The translations under genes and the position numbers were made by a program. The notes under the pieces were generated by a model, which saw only the letters and a program-made list of their open reading frames with translations, searched no databases and was not told the origin of the DNA. A stretch of DNA of 14,165 nucleotides from an uncultured Selenomonadales bacterium (GTDB lineage Bacteria > Bacillota > Negativicutes > Selenomonadales > Selenomonadaceae): contig CALFJE010000154.1 of assembly GCA_937877545.1 (NCBI GenBank), positions 1 through 14,165 on the forward strand. The letters are read 5' to 3'. Of this stretch, positions 1 through 7,900 are shown piece by piece; within the stretch, counting starts at the first letter, position 1; every line of letters begins with the position of its first letter.

Positions 1-2
1 AA

Positions 3-272
3 CCCGTTCCTCTTGCCGACCGCGCCGGTGTTTTGGATAGAAAGCTCCGCGCCGCCCCCGATAAGTATTCCGCGCTCCGAGCCGTCCAAACCGTATACGG
101 TTGCGAACTTCAAGCCGACAGCCTTTTAATCGCCCGCGCAAATGTATTGCTTGCCGTCGCGGAATTCGTTGGCGATTGCATCGCCGCCGAGCTTGCCGAG
201 GTTGCCGAGATTATCAGCCGCAACTTTTGGCAGACCGATGTTTTAAATCCCCCGCCGCGTCAGATCACATAA
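3..272 (+). pseudogene. Remnant of the N-terminal/methyltransferase part of an Eco57I-type adenine DNA methyltransferase (5' end outside window)
   Basis: The frame is open from the window edge and ends at a TAA at 270-272. The translation contains ALRAVQTVYGCELQADSLLI, then an IISRNFWQTDVL stretch. This looks like the part of Eco57I-family N6-adenine methyltransferases that follows SAM motif I (an acidic residue in a YG-x-E/D-L/I context, then a helix). The sequence runs almost directly from there into NPPPRQI, which resembles the catalytic NPPY/F motif with the aromatic residue replaced by proline. The expected segment between the two regions is much shortened, so an internal deletion is likely. 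Right after RQI the frame breaks: the family's usual IYHKFM becomes ITstop here and continues as HKFMEAAHKAG in another frame, consistent with a loss of two bases near 265-269. I see no start codon with a convincing ribosome binding site, so this is not read as an independent small gene. Family assignment rests on remembered motif patterns. Confidence 0.55.
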
Positions 273-1217
273 GTTTATGGAGGCGGCTCACAAAGCCGGC
301 AAGACCGTCGAGCTGATAACACCTGCGCGGTTCCTTTTCGACGCGGGCGGTACTCCAAAGACTTCAACAAGCGTATGCTGAGCGACCCGCACCTCAAGGT
401 TTTGGACTACGCGCCCGACGCGAGGAAATATTTCAAGGGCGTCGACATTGAGGGCGGCGTGGCAATCACCCTGCACGACGAGGATAAGGACTTCGGAGCA
501 ATCGGCACCTTCGTTCCCTACGCCGAGTTGCGCACTGCTTGCGAGAAAATTATAGCCCGCTCCGACTTCGTTGAGTTCGGGAAGATTATTTCGGGCAGGA
601 CGCCCTACCTGTTCACCGACAAATTGCACGAAGACTTTCCCGACGCCAAAACCAAACTCAGCGACGGTCATCTTTGCGACATTTCGTCCAATGCGTTCGC
701 GTCGTTGCCCGATATTTTTACCGTCGAGCCTAACGGCGACTGCCTCCGCGTTTTGGGGCGGCTGAACAATGTCCGCGCTTATCGCTATATCAAAAGCGGC
801 TACGTTCGCGGGCGCGACGAGAATTTTATCGGCAAGTGGAAAATTCTTTTGCCGCAAGCCAACGGTGCGTCGGGCAAGCTGGGCGCGAAACCTGCGCGGA
901 TAATCAGCAAGCCCGTTCTTGGCGAGCCGAACGATATTTGCACGGATACCTTTTTGGTCGTCGGAGCCTTCGGCAACCGCGCAGAGGCGGAGACTTGCTT
1001 GACTTATATCAAGAGCAAATTTGCGCGTTGTCTGCTTGGAGCCTTGAAGGTTATGCAAGTGAATCCGCGAGCGACGTGGGCTAAAGTTCCGTTGCAAGAC
1101 TTTACGCCCGCCTCGGACATAGATTGGGGCGGCGACGCAAACGCGCAACTTTATCGCAAGTACGGTTTGACGGAGGCGGAGATTGACTTTATCGAGACGC
1201 ACGTAAAGGAGATGTAG
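268..1217 (+). pseudogene. C-terminal part of the Eco57I-type restriction-modification methyltransferase, frameshifted
   Basis: From 268 the frame reads HKFMEAAHKAGKTVELITPA then RFLFDAGGTPK, a hallmark stretch of Eco57I-type methyltransferases after the NPPY motif. Around 357-360 a single G seems to be missing: the continuation DFNKRMLSDPHLKVLDY lies one frame over and stays open to TAG at 1215-1217. The part after 375 (about 280 residues) keeps GVDIEGGVAIT, then FGKIISGRTPYLFTDKLHED, and a C-terminal region typical of the target-recognition part of these enzymes. If intact, the protein would methylate, and in fused forms also cleave, a specific DNA site. The ATG at 375 could start a truncated protein, but it lies in mid-domain without a clear ribosome binding site. 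The two shifts (-2 and -1) sum to three bases, which restores the original frame. I judge it a decayed gene; two sequencing errors plus a real internal deletion is the alternative. Confidence 0.7.
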
Positions 1218-1279
1218 CAGCTAGTTGTTAGTTGCCGGCTACCAGTTACCAGCTGCTAACTCCCAGCTACTAATTGACA
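1214..1279. repeat. AGCTA/TAACT-rich low-complexity intergenic repeat
   Basis: This intergenic stretch between the methyltransferase remnant and cbiT is built from permutations of short words: CAGCTAGTTG, TTAGTTGC, TACCAGTTACCAGC, GCTAACTCCCAGCTACTAATT. The left half (TTAGTTGC type) and the right half (GCTGCTAACT type) are partly self-complementary, so an imperfect hairpin is possible. I see no open frame or convincing promoter in it. Repeats of this look are often dispersed in intergenic regions of a genome, but dispersal cannot be tested from one window. Confidence 0.45.
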
Positions 1280-1296
1280 GAACGGAGATGACTTGA

Positions 1297-1872
1297 ATGT
1301 TCGGCATAGACGATAAGGAATTCATACGCGGGGAAGTGCCCATGACCAAGCAGGAGATACGAATCCTGACGCTGGCAAAGGCGCGGCTCCGAGTCGATTC
1401 GGTGGTGGCGGACGTGGGCGCGGGCACGGGTTCGGTCTCGATAGAGGCGGCGCGACTGGCACATTCGGGCAAAGTCTTCGCGATAGAGCGCAACCCCGAC
1501 GCCGCCGAGCTGATACGGCGCAACGCGGAAAAGTTTTTGGTCGGGAACGTGGAAATAATCTGCGCGGAGGCACCCGACGGCTTGGCGGGCTTGCCGGCAT
1601 TGGACGCGGCGATAATCGGCGGTAGCGGCGGGCGGCTCGATAAGATACTGAACCTTTTGGGCGCGAAACTCAAACCCGACGGGCGGATAGTCGTCAACGC
1701 GATAACGATACAGACGGCGGCGGCGTGCTTGGAGTATTTCAGAGCGCACAGTTGGAGCTACGAGGCAATTCAAGTGCAAATCTCGCGGCTCAAGAAAATC
1801 CGCGCCTACGACATGAATCAGGCATTGAATCCCGTTTGGATAATAACGGCGGCGAAGGAGGCTTTAACATGA
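1297..1872 (+). CDS. cbiT: Cobalt-precorrin-6B C15-methyltransferase (decarboxylating), CbiT
   Basis: The 191-residue protein has the length and motifs of CbiT, the SAM-dependent enzyme of the anaerobic (early cobalt insertion) cobalamin pathway that methylates C15 and decarboxylates the C12 acetate side chain, giving cobalt-precorrin-7. Residues 12-22 read GEVPMTKQEIR, the CbiT N-terminal signature. Residues 39-45 (DVGAGTG) are the SAM-binding motif I. IERNP at 63-67 holds the acidic residue of motif II. IGGSGGRLDKIL at 107-118 is the family's glycine-rich loop. The protein is cytoplasmic. The ATG at 1297 is preceded by GGAG at 1284-1287, nine bases upstream. The stop overlaps the serpin start (ATGA, 1869-1872), so the two genes are probably co-transcribed and translationally coupled. 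No other cobalamin gene is in the window; the usual partner CbiE, or a fused CbiET, is not seen. Assignment is firm; the isolated context is the odd part. Confidence 0.95.
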   Translation: MFGIDDKEFIRGEVPMTKQEIRILTLAKARLRVDSVVADVGAGTGSVSIEAARLAHSGKVFAIERNPDAAELIRRNAEKFLVGNVEIICAEAPDGLAGLPALDAAIIGGSGGRLDKILNLLGAKLKPDGRIVVNAITIQTAAACLEYFRAHSWSYEAIQVQISRLKKIRAYDMNQALNPVWIITAAKEALT

Positions 1873-3086
1873 AACGATTTTTATTGGCGGTGATGATTAT
1901 GCTTAGCTTGACGTTGACGGCTTGCGCGGAACCTGCGCGGAATCTTTCGACGAGCGTGGACGAATTTTGTTGGAAATACTTCGCGACGCTCAACCGCGAC
2001 GAAAATATTTTCTATTCGCCCTACGGCATAAACGCGGCTTTGAGCATATTGGCGAACGGCGCAAGCGGCGACACCCTTAAGGAAATTCTGCACGCCCTGG
2101 AAGCCGACAACCTAGACAACCTAAACGACGGGCATAAACGCTTTTCCGAGGCGGCGGCGGAAACTTACGGCGGCGAAAATATTTTTATGGAGTCGAATCT
2201 CCTGCTTATCGACAAAAGCATAATCGGGCGCGGGCTTGACAAAAAGTTTAAGCGCGTCGTGAGCGACGTTTACAACTCTGACGTGCGCGAGGCTGACTTC
2301 GGCGGCAACGTCACGGGCGAAAAGCAGAAAATCACGCGTTGGGTTACCGATAAGACCGGCGGCTTTATCCCCGACTACAAATCGATAGCCACCGACGCCA
2401 CGCTGACCGATTTGCTTAACGTCGTCTACTTCAAGGGCAAGTGGGCTATTCCGTTCAATGAGCGCGGGACGACGCGTAAAGACTTCACAAATCGCGACGG
2501 CTCCAAGATTGAGGTCGACATGATGAGCCGCACTTTCGAGGACGCGATAACCTACCGCGCCGACGGCAAGTTTAAGGGCATTGCGTTGCCCTACGGCGAA
2601 GGTGCCGCCATGTATCTTATTCTGCCCGCCGCCGACGACAGCCTTAACGTCGCCGAACTTTGGAACGCCGAGACTTTTGCCTACCGCGCAGATTTTCTTG
2701 ACGGCTTGAGGAATTCGTCCGCCTTCGACGGTGAGGTCGTCGTGCGCGTCCCGAAGTTTGAGCTTGACATTGAAAACAACCTTGTCGAAAGCCTCAAGGC
2801 GATTGGCATTAAAAAATCCTTCGGCGACGGAGCGGAATTCTTCAATATCGTCAAGAGCACGCCGCTTAAGATTGACAACGCTAAGCACCGCGCCAAAGTC
2901 AAGGTGGACGAGCAGGGCACCAAAGCCGCCGCCATTACCGAAATCACCATGCTCAAGGCGACTGCAATTCCCGACTTCAAGCCTCCGCGCAGAGTCTACT
3001 TCCTCGCCGAACGTCCGTTCCTGTTCGTGATTCGCGACGTTAAATCGAACGTGACGCTGTTCGCGGGCGTCGTCAACAAACTTTAA
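1869..3086 (+). CDS. Serpin-family protease inhibitor, predicted lipoprotein
   Basis: This is a 405-residue serpin, a suicide inhibitor of serine or cysteine proteases. The start at 1869 is preferred: an AAGGAGG-type ribosome binding site sits at 1855-1861, and residues 1-19 form a lipoprotein signal peptide (MKRFLLAVMIML, lipobox LTAC, lipidated Cys19). Mature protein would be lipid-anchored outside the inner membrane. Upstream in-frame codons lie inside cbiT. Serpin hallmarks include IFYSPYGINAALSIL near residue 50, NVVYFKGKWAIPF in mid-protein, and the C-terminal ERPFLFVIRD followed by a TLFAGVVN end. The hinge of the reactive-centre loop is EQGTKAAAIT at 348-357: P17 Glu, P15 Gly, P14 Thr and small residues at P12-P10, the pattern of inhibitory rather than non-inhibitory serpins. 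Counting from Gly350, canonical P1 would be Ala364, preceded by Lys363. However, the loop to the conserved PF is about eight residues longer than in alpha-1-antitrypsin, so P1 is uncertain. It overlaps cbiT by four bases. Confidence 0.95.
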   Translation: MKRFLLAVMIMLSLTLTACAEPARNLSTSVDEFCWKYFATLNRDENIFYSPYGINAALSILANGASGDTLKEILHALEADNLDNLNDGHKRFSEAAAETYGGENIFMESNLLLIDKSIIGRGLDKKFKRVVSDVYNSDVREADFGGNVTGEKQKITRWVTDKTGGFIPDYKSIATDATLTDLLNVVYFKGKWAIPFNERGTTRKDFTNRDGSKIEVDMMSRTFEDAITYRADGKFKGIALPYGEGAAMYLILPAADDSLNVAELWNAETFAYRADFLDGLRNSSAFDGEVVVRVPKFELDIENNLVESLKAIGIKKSFGDGAEFFNIVKSTPLKIDNAKHRAKVKVDEQGTKAAAITEITMLKATAIPDFKPPRRVYFLAERPFLFVIRDVKSNVTLFAGVVNKL

Positions 3087-3096
3087 TCGTTACCTT

Positions 3097-3138
3097 AAAA
3101 AAAATCCCCGCCGAGCTTTTCGACGGGGTTTAATTTTT
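3097..3138. terminator. Bidirectional rho-independent terminator between serpin and the small RTX gene
   Basis: The hairpin at 3106-3128 pairs CCCCG(C)CGA with TCG(A)CGGGG around a five-base loop. On the - strand the odd pair becomes a U-G wobble, giving a continuous nine-base-pair stem followed by A and eight T (complement of 3097-3104): a strong terminator for the RTX transcript. On the + strand the stem has one C-A mismatch and is followed by TTTAATTTTT (3129-3138), a weaker terminator for cbiT-serpin. The serpin stop is at 3084-3086 and the RTX stop at 3153-3155, so one element serves both converging units. Confidence 0.85.
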
Positions 3139-3152
3139 GAATCCGCGCAGGT

Positions 3153-4952
3153 TTATTTCCTTACAAGCTTGTTGCCGCTGATTTTGTACGTGAAGCCGTT
3201 GATGTTGAAGCGCGTAGCCGTGACGTTCTCAAGCGTAATGGCATTGGCGGTCGAGCCGACCTTGAACGCAACGGATTTAGACGCCGCGTTGTAGGAGGCG
3301 GAAAATGCGCCCGTGATTTGGAGCATGTCTGAGTTGTCGAAGCCCTTGATAACGTCGTTGCCCTCGCCGTTCGTGTAGAGGAAGACGTCGGCTCCCGCGC
3401 CGCCCAAGAGCGTATCATTGCCCGCGCCGCCCCAAAGGGTGTCGTTGCCGTTGCCGCCGCTGATGTAGTCGTCACCTTCGCCGCCGTCGATAAAGTCCGC
3501 GCCGTTGACGCCGTAGAAGGTATCATTGCCGGCTCCGCCCACGATTGAGTTGTTCAGCGCGTTGCCGATAAGTTGAATCGCCGTCGTGCGCCGCGAGGCG
3601 TCTGCAAGTTCATACTTGGCGGGAGCGGTTATCTTCGCACTGTTTTTATCGGTGAGCGTCAAAAGCTCCTTGCCGCCTATAATCATACGTTCCTTGCCCG
3701 TCGCGTCGATATAGGAAATTTCCTTGCCGCCGCCGTTTTTAATCGTGAGGGTGCCGCTGCCGATTTTAAGCACGGCGTCCGAACCGTTGAGCGTGGAATT
3801 TGAAATGGCTCCGCTGATAGAAATCAAATCGCCCTCGGCATAGTCGCTTATAACGTCGTTGCCCGCGCTGTAGACAAATACATCGTCGCCGTCGCCGCCG
3901 CTTAGCGTGTCGTTACCTGTACCGCCCCAAAGGGTATCGTTGCCGTTTTGACCCCAAAGTTTGTCTGCGCCCTTGCCGCCGAAGATGTAATCGTCGCCGT
4001 TATTGCCCGTGAATGCGTCATTGCCGCTGCCGCCGATTATGGAGTTGTCCAGCGCGTTGCCAATGACAGTTATCGCCTTGGTGCGCGTGGAAGCGTCGCC
4101 GTTTAAAATGTCTGTGTCCAGCGTGACTTTGGCGGCGGAGCTGTTATCGAAAGTCTCTGTCGTCTTAGCGGCAGGAGCGTCGCCTTCGCCCTCGATGTTG
4201 ACGGTCTTTAAACTCGCCGCGCCTTCCAAGGTTATATTGTTGGTGCCAACCGCTACGATTATGTCGTTGCCGCTCGCAAGGGTCGTGAATGCGCCCTCGC
4301 CGTCGTCTATACTAAGCGTCGTCGTGGCATTGAAACCTTCAATCAAGTCGTTACCTTCGCCCGCGTCTATCGTTACGGTGTCGCCGCTGTTAGAAATGTA
4401 ATCGTTACCTGCGCCGCTGATAATGGAGACGCGGTCGCCGCTGTTGGAAACGGTATCGTCGCCGTTGCCGAGATTGGCGTTGACGCTAGCGGCTGTGTTA
4501 GAGACGTAATCATTTCCGGTGCCGCCGTCGATAGTGGACTTCGCGCCGCTGTTGGAAATGGAGTCGCCGCCGCCACCGCCGACGATTGAGACCTCCTCGC
4601 CGCTACTGTTGATTGAATCGTCATTTGAGCCGCCGCTGATTGTGACGTTCGCCGCCGCGTTGTCGATTGTATCATTTCCTCTGCCGCCGTCAATCATGGT
4701 GCCCGTGCCGATTGATTCGTTCGTGATAAAGTCCTCACCCTTGCCCGCGTCAATCGAAACGTTTTTGCCGCCGTTGGTGATGGTGTCGTCACCCTCGCCG
4801 CCAATGATTGTGACGTTCGCGCCCGTGTAGAGCGTTACGGGTTCACCGTCGCTGTCCCCCGTGACGTTGAAGCCGATATTGACGATTGAATCACCATCGT
4901 CACTGCCTGTGAGTAGCTTACCGTTCGTCTGGTTACTATAATTCTCCGCCAT
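3153..4952 (-). CDS. RTX calcium-binding repeat protein, 599 residues (small paralogue)
   Basis: The protein is almost entirely haemolysin-type calcium-binding (RTX) repeats with no signal peptide, as expected for a type I secretion substrate that folds extracellularly on calcium. Residues 1 to about 190 carry two-turn repeats (pattern VTI-x-GG-x-GND-x-I-x-N-x-G), then a spacer module (EGNDLIEGF to ITLEGAASLKTVNIEG). Two canonical GGxGNDTL nonapeptide blocks follow (about 304-372 and 469-537), each introduced by a DAS-x4-AI-x-(L/V)IGNAL-(D/N)NSI module. The end is FTYKISGNKLVRK. No catalytic motif is visible, so a structural, adhesive or accessory role is only a guess. The ATG at 4950-4952 is chosen because an upstream in-frame ATG (4968-4970) lies in the loop of a terminator hairpin. 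The likely Shine-Dalgarno GGGGA is in the 3' arm of that hairpin. The larger RTX gene lies just upstream on the same strand, and no separate promoter fits in the 46-base gap. Confidence 0.9.
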   Translation of the reverse strand: MAENYSNQTNGKLLTGSDDGDSIVNIGFNVTGDSDGEPVTLYTGANVTIIGGEGDDTITNGGKNVSIDAGKGEDFITNESIGTGTMIDGGRGNDTIDNAAANVTISGGSNDDSINSSGEEVSIVGGGGGDSISNSGAKSTIDGGTGNDYVSNTAASVNANLGNGDDTVSNSGDRVSIISGAGNDYISNSGDTVTIDAGEGNDLIEGFNATTTLSIDDGEGAFTTLASGNDIIVAVGTNNITLEGAASLKTVNIEGEGDAPAAKTTETFDNSSAAKVTLDTDILNGDASTRTKAITVIGNALDNSIIGGSGNDAFTGNNGDDYIFGGKGADKLWGQNGNDTLWGGTGNDTLSGGDGDDVFVYSAGNDVISDYAEGDLISISGAISNSTLNGSDAVLKIGSGTLTIKNGGGKEISYIDATGKERMIIGGKELLTLTDKNSAKITAPAKYELADASRRTTAIQLIGNALNNSIVGGAGNDTFYGVNGADFIDGGEGDDYISGGNGNDTLWGGAGNDTLLGGAGADVFLYTNGEGNDVIKGFDNSDMLQITGAFSASYNAASKSVAFKVGSTANAITLENVTATRFNINGFTYKISGNKLVRK

Positions 4953-4980
4953 AAAAAATCCCCGCCACATTGACGGGGAT
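4953..4980 (-). terminator. Terminator/attenuator hairpin between the two RTX genes, abutting the second start codon
   Basis: Read on the - strand, 4980-4958 is ATCCCCGTCA-ATG-TGGCGGGGAT: a ten-base-pair stem (one U-G wobble) with a three-base loop, followed by six T (4958-4953) and then the ATG of the small RTX gene at 4952. This has the full form of a rho-independent terminator. It begins 18 bases after the stop of the giant RTX gene (4999-5001). The GGGGA just upstream of the ATG lies in the 3' arm of the stem, so the same hairpin could also mask the ribosome binding site. It shares the CCCCGTC...GGCGGGGATTTTTT plan with the terminator at 3097-3138. Confidence 0.85.
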
Positions 4981-4998
4981 TAAAAGTTCCGCACAGAT

Positions 4999-7900
4999 TT
5001 ATTTGTCGTCGCCAAAGGTCAAGAGGAATTCGTCCCGCGTGAGCTTGGTGAGGGTGTCGGCGGTGTCGAGCTTGCCGATTGAGTAATCCGAGGGGCTGTC
5101 CGTAATCGAATCGAGCTGAGCGTCGCCGAAATCGTTTTCGTCAAACCAATAAGCGTCTGCGGAGGCAGTGAAGGTGCGCGTTACACCGTTGATTATGACT
5201 TTCTTGCCCGCCGCATTGTTGAGCGTCAACGTCTTGCTTGAATCGTTGCTGAAGGTGAGCGTCACGTCTTTATTCTTAATCGCAACGCCCGTAATGTGAC
5301 TGAGCCACTTCGCGCCGTCGCCGTTTAGCTGAATCTTGTCGAAGTTTGCGGCGTAGTCGGTGATAACGTCTTTGCCGCCCGTGTAAGTGAAGGTATCCGC
5401 ACCGTAGCCGCCCGTTAGGGTATCGTTGCCTGCCGTGCCGACGATTGAATCTGCTTTCGCGCCGCCGACGATTGAGACGCCGTTGCCGTTGCCGCCGCTG
5501 AGTGTGACGCTTGCCTTAACGGCGGAGGCATCGACGACCTGATAATTACTTGCGGTGAACGAGCCTGTAAAGTCGGGGCGAATGATAATGGTTTTAGTGC
5601 CGTCGCGCCCGAAGACACAGGCGTCCTCGTTGATTAAAATTTTTTTGCCGACGGAATTTTTAAGCGTGAGGGTTTTTGCGGCGTCGTTGCTGAAGGTGAG
5701 GGTTACGTCGTTGCCGTTGACTGCGGCGTTCGTGATATGACTGAGCCAACGCGCATTATCGCCGCCCGCGAGCGAAATTTTGTCGAAGTTCGCGGCGTAG
5801 TCGGTGATAACATCGTTGCCGCCCGTGTAAACAAAGGTATCCGCGCCGTAGCCGCCCGTGAGCGTGTCGTTGCCTGCCGTGCCGACGATTGAATCGGCTT
5901 TTGCGCCGCCGACAATCGACACGCCGCCCGAATTGCCGCCGCTTATCGTGACAGATTTTGTTGCCGCCGAGGCGTTGATGTTCTTGTAAGAGCCGCCCTT
6001 GAACGTGCCGCCGAAGTCCGCCGTCAACGTGACCGCCGTCTTGTCGTAGGAGAGGATTTGCTTGTCGAGGAAGCAGCGGGTCGCGCCGTTGACGATAACC
6101 TTTTTGTTCGCCGCGTTATTAAGTGTCAAGGTCTTGGAGCTGTCATTGCTGAAGGTGAGCTTAACATTGGAGCCGCTGACGTCCACGCCCGTGATATGGC
6201 TGAGGTATTTCGCGCCGTCGCCCGCCAGGGAAACTTTATCGAAGTTCGCGCCGTAGTCGGTGATAACGTCTTTGCCGCCCGTATAAACAAAGGTATCCGC
6301 GCCGTAGCCGCCCGTGAACGTATCATTGCCCGCCGTGCCGACGAGAGTATCAGCCTTCGCGCTGCCGACGATTGAATTGCCGCCGCTGATTAGTGTAGAC
6401 CACGCCGCGCCCTCGCCGTCGATAACGTTAATCGTCTTGTCCGCACCGTCCTGAACCGTAACGGAGCCGCGTATTCCGATGGCGAGGATAACGTTGGAGC
6501 CGCTGAGCGACGCGCCGATAACTTTGCCCTCGACGAGCTGAATCGTATCGTCGTCGGCGTTGTAGTCGGTGATAAGGTCATTGTCCGCCACGTGAACGAA
6601 AACGTCTTTGCCTTCGCCGCCGGTTAGGGTGTCGTCACCGGAGCCGCCGCTCAAGGTGTCGTCGCCCGCCTCGCCGTTAATGGAGTCATTGCCCGCCTCG
6701 CCGCTTAGGACGTCGTTGCCCGCGCCGCCGAGGAGCTTATCGTTGCCGACGTTGGCGAACACGGTATCGTTGCCCGCGCCCGCCTTAATCGAATTGGCAA
6801 GCGTGTTGCCGGTAATTGCAATGCCCTTAGCCAAAGCAGAGGCGTCTACATTGTTGACGGAGGCGTAATCCGTGAGGTCAATCGCATCGTCGGCGAAGTC
6901 TTTGGCTATTGTCATGAGCTTGCCCGAAACGGTAACCGCGTCGGAATTTCCGTTGCTTTGGGATATGGAGAAGTTGCCCGCGAGGTTGCCGTTGCCGTTC
7001 AACGTGGGGTAATGTTCCGCACCCTGCTTGGCGAGGTAGCGCAGGAACATGTAACCGCCCGCATATGCGTTATTCGTCCCCGTGCCGGGCATCAAGCTTA
7101 AGGAATTGTTCAAAGCGTCGGCATTGTTCGCCAAAGTGCGGATAGTGTAAGTTCTTTCGTCGTCAATGCCGTGAGTGAGCTCTGCCATGCCTTCCGTTAT
7201 AAACTGTGACAGGTCGGCAAAATGGTTGATATTCGCCGCCATGACAGCATGTGTCATTTCGTGAGCAAGAGTGCGATCCAGATAGAAACCCGAGCTGTTC
7301 CTTTTGCCGTCAACGTCGCCGATTGTGATTGAGTTATAGTGATACATGTTTACATACATGCCGAGCTGTATCGTTTTGCCGGAGCCGGTGTAATATCGGA
7401 AAGGCGTTGCCGCCAAGGTGTTGCTTGTTTCGTTTCTAAAGCCGAAGTAAAGTTCCTTAACGGTAGCGGAAGAATCGGAGCTGAAGCCGTAATTGTTGCC
7501 GTAAGATTCGGCGATGAGGTCGAGTGCGCCGCCCGCCCACCAGGTCTTGAAGGCTTGCCAAATGTATTTCTTGGTATCATTGGACAGACTGCTGTAACTT
7601 ATGCTGTAAGGATTAAAGATGTCGTTGTCGAAGTCGGCGAGCTTGACTGTAAGCCCGTTGGTCGTGAAAGTGCTGCCCGTGAAGTTGTCCAAACTGCCCG
7701 TTTCCTCAACGATACTCTGTGCGGTCTTGACGGAGGAGCCGCCCGCGTCATAGCCTGTAATCGCGCCCGTGTCGTAGTTGTCGAGGTCTATGCCGCAATA
7801 ATCCTTAAGGAAAGTATCACCGTTCCCCGCCGCCGCACAGTCAAGCGTCATCTGTCCGATAGCCGCGCTTATATTGGCGAAGTAGCCGCCCGTGGCAATG

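Noticed and set aside
33..272. A separate 79-residue gene
   Set aside because: The frame is already open from the window edge, there is no ribosome binding site, and its sequence continues the methyltransferase remnant.
288..1202. A 304-codon open frame on the - strand opposite the methyltransferase remnant
   Set aside because: The + strand frame matches a known family and this one reads as low-information complement sequence.
1274..1279. Perfect TTGACA as a -35 box for cbiT
   Set aside because: A matching -10 would fall at about 1297, on the start codon, and no TATAAT-like hexamer is present there.
1725..1868. Serpin start at 1725
   Set aside because: It lies inside cbiT in another frame. 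The ATG at 1869 gives a proper lipoprotein signal peptide and has a ribosome binding site.
4953..4970. A longer N-terminus of the small RTX protein starting at 4970
   Set aside because: The six added codons are encoded by the loop, 3' arm and T-tract of the terminator hairpin, and MAENYSNQT resembles the start of the larger paralogue (MATYDNT).
7249..7263. HEMTH as a serralysin (metzincin) active site
   Set aside because: The HxxGxxH extension and Met-turn pattern are missing; a downstream Glu at gluzincin spacing fits better.
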